Positions 58,009-64,000 of a stretch of 64,000 nt of DNA are shown piece by piece. Source of the stretch: Ophioceras dolichostomum (taxonomy: Eukaryota; Ascomycota; Sordariomycetes; Magnaporthales; Ophioceraceae). Positions within the stretch are counted from its first letter, which is position 1, and each line of letters opens with the position of its first letter. Where the stretch lies: the NCBI GenBank assembly GCA_003049485.1, contig PYST01000195.1:1-64000 (forward strand), given 5' to 3'. The notes beneath the pieces are model-generated. The model did no database searches, was not told the DNA's origin, and saw nothing but the letters and a program-made list of their open reading frames with translations. The position numbers were made by a program, and so were the translations under genes.

Positions 58009-61000
58009 TCAGAGGTAAAGACTTGCCGCGGACACAACATCGCGGGAAATCATCGTCAGGGCGGCTTGGAACTTCTGCTGCAGCACTTCGCTGCCCATGA
58101 CCTTGCCTGCCTCGGCCATCTGGCGCAGGAGCTCCTCCAGCCGGCGAATGATGCGGACGAGCGAGCCCTCGTATGCGTTGGTCATTTTGCTACGCGAGAG
58201 TATAAGGTTAGCCAGTCAGTTGATGATGACCGAGAATAATCCAAGGAACGCGGGACATATCTGGCAAGCAGGAGAGGGAGGGGGAGAGATGGGATATGAG
58301 ACAAAAGGCAAGGAAAAAAGGGGTGCTTACCAAATCTCCGAGAATGGCCGGCCCTTCGCCCAAGCAAGAACAGTCTCCATAAGCTGCCACTTCAAGCTCG
58401 CGACCGCCATATCGTCCGTCATCTCCAGCTTGCTCTCCCGGCTGACCCTCGCGATGGTCTTGGCCTGCGCGTGGATCTCGCGCACGAGCTTGTCCAGGTC
58501 CTGCTTGAGCGGGTCGGCCTCCATCTTCTCGTCGAAGACGAAGCAGCTCAGCACGGCGGCGCAGACCTCCGGCGTGAGCTCGTTGAAGAAGCCGTTGAAC
58601 AGCAGCTCCGCGAGCGTGAGCTCGTGGCCCTCGGTCGACGAGATCTCGCACGCGACCCGCGCCTTCATCTGCACCACCTCGGCGTCGTTGATGAACCCGA
58701 GCCTCCGCAGCACGCGCTTCCGCGACTTGAGCTCGTCGAGCTGCGCGATGGCGTGGGCCTTCCCGATCTGGCGCTTCACCTCCTTGACCTGCGTGCCCAG
58801 CTCGACCTTGGCCTTGTAGCGCGACCAGAGCTCCTCCAGGTTTGGGGAACCGTGGAGGGGGTTGGCGAGGAGCTTGGACTCGAGCACCTCGATTTTGCGC
58901 AGGAGCGTCCTGAAGGACTCGTCCCTGATGCCCATGGACTCAATCGGGTCCAACGTCGGCAGGCCGTCGGGAAACCTGCGCTGCACCTCGCTCAGTGCGT
59001 TGGCGATCTGGGCCTTGCCGCTCGATGCCTCCGCGTTCTGTGGCATGAATATGCGTATTTGGCTCACACCGGCCAAGCAAGTGAGCAGGCAGGGTACAAT
59101 TTCGAGCCGTTCGTCCTTGTCTTCATTGTCCTCCGCCGCTCCGTCTGGGCGCAACCGCGGTGGAAAGACGCCGTCGGCAATGTGACCATCTTTGGGCCGT
59201 GTACTAGGGGCGATATCCTTCGGTGATGACTTGGATACGAACAGCGCGACGTCTAGGATGGCCGACTCTTGTGGTCGGTGCTGCGGCTCGTCAAAACGGG
59301 GGGCCTTGCGCCGCGTGAAGTCGACCACCACGCCCCAGTCGAAATCGACGCCCTCTGGTGTCGTGATCCTGACCAGTCGCCCGGGCTGCATGAACTCCAG
59401 GCAGTAATCTGGATGTTGGATGACATGGCGCATGTCCTGGGTGAGAGTCTCGATCTGCGTCCGTAGGGTGTGGTACTCCTTGACTGTCGACTCGTCCGGG
59501 ATCACCATGCCGTCGCGGCGCTGCTGCAAGCTCATGAGCTCCTTTTCTAAGGCGGGCACGCTGGCGGCGTTCTGGAACTGGAAGAAGCACCGCTCAAGCA
59601 TATACTCGGGCGAGACCGTCTCGATGCGCTGCAAGTTCAGGATCATATTGTAGCCGAGGTGGAAGGCTGAGTTGAGCCTGTCCTGCTGACCCGCCACGAT
59701 GCCCTTCGCCGTCTCCGGCTCCAGCTTGTCGTCTATCATCATAATGACGATTCCGCGATCGTCGAGGCCTCGACGGCCAGCGCGGCCCGACATCTGAATG
59801 TACTCTGATGAAGTGAGCGGCCGCTCCTTGATGCCGTCAAACTTCTTGACTTGACTGAACACAACCGTCTTGGCGGGCATGTTCAGGCCGATGGAGAAGG
59901 TCTCGGTCGCGAACAAGACCTTGATCAAGCCCTCTTGGAACAGAATCTCGATGGTTTCCTTCAGGATTGGCAGCAAACCGGAATGGTGCACGCCTGTGCC
60001 CTTCATGAGGAGCGGCAGGATCTGTTGGATCTGTGGTAGGTTCTGGTCCTCCTCGGAGAGAGACTTGATCGCATTCTTGAAGATCTGATCTACCATTGCT
60101 TGCTCCGATTCATTGTTGAAATTCAGCCCCGAGATCTTCATAGCCAAGTGCTCGCACTCGCGCTTGCTGAAGTTGAACACGATGACGGGGTTGTAGCCCT
60201 TCTTCATGATCATGCGCACGATCTTGTTGATATCGGATTTCAGATCGGCTCCCCCAGTCTCTTTCGTAGACTTCTTGTTGTTCTTGCCCTTGCCCTTTGT
60301 CCTGCCGCCGTCGAATGGGTCGCTGGATGGCTTCTTCTCCTCTAGTTGTTGTAGAGCGAGAGCGAAGTTCTTCTCCTTGAAGACTCCCTGTTCGTCTACC
60401 ATGAGGAATATGCCGTTGCCGCCAGCGGGGAAGCAGTAGTTCTGTAAGGGGGTTGGGCGGAAATCGGTGTACACGACGTGGCAGGCTTGCCGATGGATCT
60501 TGGCGATCCACTCGGCGAACTGGAAGGCGTTCGGGATGGTGGCCGACAGAAACACGTAGCGCACCTTGTCTGGAAGCATGATGATGGTTTCCTCCCAGAC
60601 CACGCCCCGAGTGGCGTCGCGCATGTAATGGATCTCGTCGAAGATGACCCAGGCAACCTCGCGCATGATTTCCGAGCCGCGATACAGCATGGATCGCAGA
60701 ATCTCCGTCGTCATGACAAGGCAGCTAGCCGTCGGGTTGATCGTGACATCGCCCGTCATCAGGCCGACATCTCCAAAGTCGGCCTGAAAGTCTCGGTACT
60801 TCTGATTGCTCAGCGCCTTGATAGGGCTAGTGTATATCACCCTCTGATTCCTCTTCAGACACTGCGCGATAGCGTATTCAGCCACGACAGTCTTTCCTGC
60901 ACTGGTATGCGCCGATACTAGCACGCTCTCATCCCGCTCTATCGATGCGACTGAGATGCTCTGGAAGGGGTCGAGCTTGAACGGGTAGACCCGTGCAGGC

Positions 61001-61497
61001 TCGTCAGGTGGGGTGTGCTCCGACAAGGGGACGTATTCGTAGTCGAGATCTGGCGGCAGGGCGACTTGATGTTGGATGTTGTGTTGGAGCACTATCGCCT
61101 GCTCGCCATCGCCTTGTGAGGCAGCAAAGCCATCTGCGGCAGCAACCTGCCTTGACTCGGCCGTCTCGAAGGAGTCGGTAAGGACAGGTTCCGCCTCGGC
61201 CTCCTTCTTTCGGCGCTTGCTGTCCTTGTGCTCATCCGAGGACTGGTCTTCCACGCCATTCCCAGCGTAGACCTCGCCGTTGCCCATCTCGACATCTGCA
61301 TCCGCAGCTGCCTCGGCCTCGGCGCTCTCTTCTGTTGGCTCGGCGGCTTTCATGTGCCCATCAGCCTTGCGCTTCTTGCTCTTATCCTTCTTGGATTTTG
61401 ACTTGGACTTCGATTTTGATTCCTTCTTGGGTTCGACAGGGACTAGGACAGTCGGCTCCTCCGCCTTCTCGTCGAAAACGTCGAAAAGTTCATCCAT
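58009..61497 (-). CDS. MTR4: Exosome RNA helicase Mtr4
   Basis: Nuclear Ski2-like DExH helicase of the TRAMP complex that feeds RNA to the exosome. Exons 61497-58331 and 58189-58009 (141-bp intron inside SEI-CKMTNAYEGSL) give 1115 residues. The Lys/Glu-rich N-terminus (KSKSKSKSKK) precedes PFKLDPFQSISVASIERDESV. Helicase motifs: SAHTSAGKT (about 197, Walker A), TSPIKALSNQKYRDF, LMTGDVTINP, VIFDEIHYMRD (DEIH), FLSATIPNA, VLFATETFSIGLNMPAKTV and QMSGRAGRRGLDDRG. The arch/KOW insert typical of Mtr4 follows (from PALEKELMSLQQRRDG), then the C-terminal winged-helix and helical bundle ending ISRDVVSAASLYL. The upstream frame continues past MDELFDVFDE, but that is the family N-terminus, so the ATG at 61497 is used. 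Confidence 0.97.
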
Positions 61498-62160
61498 GGC
61501 TGCGAGTTTGGGTGAATGCGACAAGCAAGAATATCGAAAATGAGGGAGCTGGGGCAGCCTGTACAATCTCCAGTAATTGCGCCGGGCTTGTCTCGCGACA
61601 CACTGAGCAACTGTAAAGAGACGAAAATCCCGAGGATGCCCTCTGGCTTTCCGGGAGAAAAAATGACCTGGAGAAATCCTATCGCAGCATCGCAAATCCC
61701 GCAGGAATTACAGACAGAAAATCGATCGATCTCCTTGTGCCTTGTATCCTCGAGAAAGCAGTCTGCGCTCGCTGGCTTCTGATGAATTGGTCGTGTTCCC
61801 ACTTTAATCAGGAAAAAAGTTCCAAGATCGAGGTGGGATGGCCGGCAGAAAAAGTGCTCGATCCAGCTTGACGCAGGAGCTCCAATAAGGCGGTGAGTGG
61901 TCGAAGGTCGCAGGGGTTCTCGGGTGTGGTCTAAGCTTTTCCTCCCGAAAGTCACGCCACCGGCTGCGTCTTCAATGGCTCACGCTTTGGTTCCTTTCAA
62001 CCTCGTTACACTCAAAACCTCGGAGCTCACGAACTCGGAAACAAACGCACGCCTGCATACAATCTCCCCTCAATCAATCTTCAAGGTGAGCGTGCCTCCG
62101 TCTTGAGAAAGCCAATTGATGGGCTTACGCTCCGATCTAACCACTGCTTTTGCTCTCCAG
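61498..62160. promoter_or_regulatory. Divergent promoter MTR4/COX8 with a 5'-UTR intron
   Basis: 663 bp between divergent starts. On the COX8 side a probable leader intron runs 62086-62160: donor AAG|GTGAGC, polypyrimidine tttgctctccag, acceptor directly abutting the COX8 ATG. No TATA box is evident. Confidence 0.6.
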
Positions 62161-62427
62161 ATGATCCCCGCCACGGTCGCCGCCCGCGCTGCGTCTCGCA
62201 CCAGCACTTCCGTTGTCTCCCGCAGAGCTTTCCACGCTACCCGGGCCCGGTTCTCGTCGCCCTACCACTACCCCGAGGGCCCGTACTCGAACATCCCCTT
62301 CAACCCTAGGACCAAGTACTTCGGTGTCCGGTACTGGACCTTCTGCGTCGTCGGCTTCTGCGCGCCGTTCGGCATCGCTGGTACGTTGCTCATCGGGGCC
62401 CTGCGTGGGAAATACAAGACGCACTGA
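62161..62427 (+). CDS. COX8: Cytochrome c oxidase subunit VIII / VIIc type
   Basis: Small nuclear-encoded subunit of mitochondrial complex IV, 88 residues. An Arg/Ala/Ser-rich presequence (about 1-35, with RRAFHATRARFSS) is followed by the family signature YHYPEGPYSNIPFNPRTKYFGVRYW and one inner-membrane span (FCVVGFCAPFGIAGTLLIG), ending in a short basic tail (RGKYKTH). The length is normal. The upstream in-frame sequence reads through the leader intron, so the ATG right after the ctccag acceptor is chosen. It is divergent to MTR4 and convergent with the PPR gene, itself probably mitochondrial. Confidence 0.94.
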   Translation: MIPATVAARAASRTSTSVVSRRAFHATRARFSSPYHYPEGPYSNIPFNPRTKYFGVRYWTFCVVGFCAPFGIAGTLLIGALRGKYKTH

Positions 62428-63088
62428 TTCGACCCATTCGCGACGATGTTGTTGGTTGCTAACGCTGCCCTCGCCTCACCCTCCTTCGATAGCCTGGCAA
62501 ACTTACAAGCCCCGCTAAGTATTGGCGGCTCACGGCTCACGGCTTTCGGCTCGCCTCGGCGATAATGGTGCAATAGACGGCGAGATTCGGCTCATCAGGG
62601 AGGAACGACGTGTATGTGTATAGCCAACAATAGACACTGGAAGCAACCAGCCTTCTCATTTGTGCCCAATGGGACCAATTGCTGTTAGGATCGCCTTTTC
62701 AAAGCTTGCTCACGGCTTGCCAACCATGCCAAGCTCATCCAGGGCCAGTCCGAGGTTGTTAAGTGTAGCTGAGGTTCTGTCCCCCATTGACGTGAATGCG
62801 CTCCCAATGAGACATAGAGATGGAGATGGCGGAGTATGTTGTGTAGACCAAGTATGCGAGTGAGTGCACCGATTAGATGACAGCCCGACAGCCCATCATG
62901 CCGGGTCTTTGACCTGAAGTCTGTCCAGCCAATTAATTCTATATACAAGAATGATTTGCAACCCTAACCCCCTGAATTTTATATGTACAATGGTATCATC
63001 ACTCGGAGTCATGCCATCACGATAGATAGCGTGACGATGCAAGATTGGGTCCTGGCGTTCAGGCTCCGGGAGCATCGTGACCCCGTCG
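62428..63088. other. Intergenic between convergent COX8 and PPR gene
   Basis: 661 bp with only short open frames. It is likely the 3' UTRs. No repeat or RNA gene is recognised. Confidence 0.55.
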
Positions 63089-64000
63089 TCAATGGTTCAT
63101 ACCGAGCCTCTTCATCATGCTGTACAAGAACTGTGCCATGAACTCGGATTGGCGCTCATCCAAGTTCCAGCGAGCCCCGAGCTCGTCGTAGACGTCGACG
63201 ATCATGCCTCTACAGCCGCATTTCTCAAAGGCACGAAGCACCCACATTGCCAGCCAAGTCTCGACAGCGAGCCCCTCAACCTCGTTATCGAGCGCGTGCA
63301 GTAGCGCCTCCCACACGCTGAAGAGCCGCTGTGGGCTCCAGTGGGAGGCGCCACGGTCGGGGCTCCCGTGGACGGCGAAAGCCTTGAACAGGGATAAAAA
63401 TACGCTGCCGTTCAAGGGTATCCGGAAGAGTTTCATCTCATCTAGGTATCGTGCAACCTGATCGATCTTGCCGAGCTTGATGGCGAAGTGGCGCAGTAGG
63501 ATGCGGTATGTCTGCAAGTCCGGCGATATCGGGTTCCCGCGCTGGAACGCCGGCATCAATTCCGGGTGCCGCGAGCCGATGCGGGCAAACATCATGAGGA
63601 CCTTGGTTATCGTCTTCTGGATTCTGTAGTCCCTCGCCGGCCAAGTTGCTGCCGGCAGGTATTGGGCCTTCATCTGCTCGTAGACCCTCATGGCGGCATC
63701 CTCCTCGCCGCAAGCCAGAAACGCCGCGATGACGCAGTTCAGCACCACGTGGTCTATGATCTGACCGGCCTCGACCATCTCTTTGTACGCCGCCCGGACG
63801 CCATCGCCGTCCATCTTGAGGCCGAAGAAGTATATTAGGCTGACGTGGTGGTAACGGTTGAACCAGATGTTGCGGTGCAGCATCTCCCGAAATATCATCT
63901 CTGCCAGCTGGAAGTTCCCTGCCTTGGCGGCGACGTCGAACAGGATGTTGAAGGTGACTTCGTTGCCGGGGACGCCCGACGTCTGCTCCATTTCTCGCCA
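63089..64000 (-). CDS. Pentatricopeptide-repeat protein, 5' part off window
   Basis: The last 303 codons of an open frame that runs off the right edge (…WREMEQTSG at the border). The visible sequence contains PPR-like helix pairs: NEVTFNILFDVAAKAGNFQLAEMIFREML, then a unit ending DGVRAAYKEMVEAGQ, IDHVVLNCVIAAFLACGEEDAAMRVYEQMK, and DLQTYRILLRHFAIKLGKIDQVARYLDEMK. A non-repeat helical C-terminus (LHALDNEVEGLAVETWLAMWVL…) ends in MMKRLGMNH. Fungal PPR proteins are mostly mitochondrial RNA-binding factors for organellar transcript stability or translation; which one this is cannot be decided without the N-terminus. The start codon lies beyond the window, so no targeting peptide can be assessed. 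Confidence 0.85.
   Translation of the reverse strand, partial: WREMEQTSGVPGNEVTFNILFDVAAKAGNFQLAEMIFREMLHRNIWFNRYHHVSLIYFFGLKMDGDGVRAAYKEMVEAGQIIDHVVLNCVIAAFLACGEEDAAMRVYEQMKAQYLPAATWPARDYRIQKTITKVLMMFARIGSRHPELMPAFQRGNPISPDLQTYRILLRHFAIKLGKIDQVARYLDEMKLFRIPLNGSVFLSLFKAFAVHGSPDRGASHWSPQRLFSVWEALLHALDNEVEGLAVETWLAMWVLRAFEKCGCRGMIVDVYDELGARWNLDERQSEFMAQFLYSMMKRLGMNH

Noticed and set aside
61498..61695. N-terminal extension of MTR4 (start at 61695)
   Set aside because: The extension has no family resemblance, while MDELFDVFDE at 61497 is the usual Mtr4 beginning; the upstream frame is chance readthrough of the leader.

Overview
The window is nuclear DNA of a filamentous ascomycete (Pezizomycotina, most likely Sordariomycetes). 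Genes are split by short introns of about 74-180 bp with GTRAGT-type donors and CTAAC/CTGAC-like branch points. The third codon position is GC-rich, intergenic stretches are pyrimidine-rich, and the gene content is typically fungal: a FET3/FTR1 iron pair, HET-C, a fungal Zn2Cys6 regulator, a Dsc3-like protein and SCS7. I see no transposon, CRISPR array, rRNA or convincing tRNA. One 10-N assembly gap lies at 55541-55550.

Layout, left to right. (1) 1-6.7 kb is a reductive iron-uptake module: a FET3-type multicopper ferroxidase (minus, cut by the left edge) and an FTR1 iron permease (plus), divergent around a 2.3 kb promoter. That promoter holds a perfect inverted pair of SreA-type GATA sites. 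The ferroxidase gene has an 8-nt micro-exon and an intron carrying a pure 800-bp (GA)n tract. (2) 7.8-21 kb: a BTB/POZ-like protein, a Ptc6-like PP2C phosphatase, a HET-C protein, the sphingolipid fatty-acid 2-hydroxylase SCS7, and an RBM39/Rsd1-type splicing factor. (3) 23.8-30.5 kb: a 991-residue protein of unknown function (coiled coil, RGG-like patch, 15-bp coding repeat, GC-AG intron) and a vWA-domain protein with a PPxY motif. (4) 33.3-40.7 kb: a six-exon class I/II PLP aminotransferase and a large Zn2Cys6 transcription factor whose true N-terminus lies in a separate upstream exon. (5) 40.7-46.8 kb: a 6 kb gene-free stretch of simple repeats. (6) 46.8-57.3 kb: an EF-hand MscS-like channel, the GPI3/PIG-A GlcNAc transferase, and a Dsc3-like E3-ligase subunit. 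(7) 58-64 kb: the exosome helicase MTR4, a small cytochrome c oxidase subunit (COX8/VIIc type), and the 3' part of a PPR protein cut by the right edge.

Only the FET3/FTR1 pair is a clear functional unit: ferroxidase and permease form one plasma-membrane complex and share an iron-responsive promoter. The others are mostly conserved housekeeping genes placed singly. SCS7, GPI3, Dsc3 and the channel all act in the endomembrane system, but nothing in the sequence suggests co-regulation. Exon structures were derived by hand from splice signals and reading-frame continuity. Each complete spliced gene gives an open frame whose summed exon length is a multiple of three.
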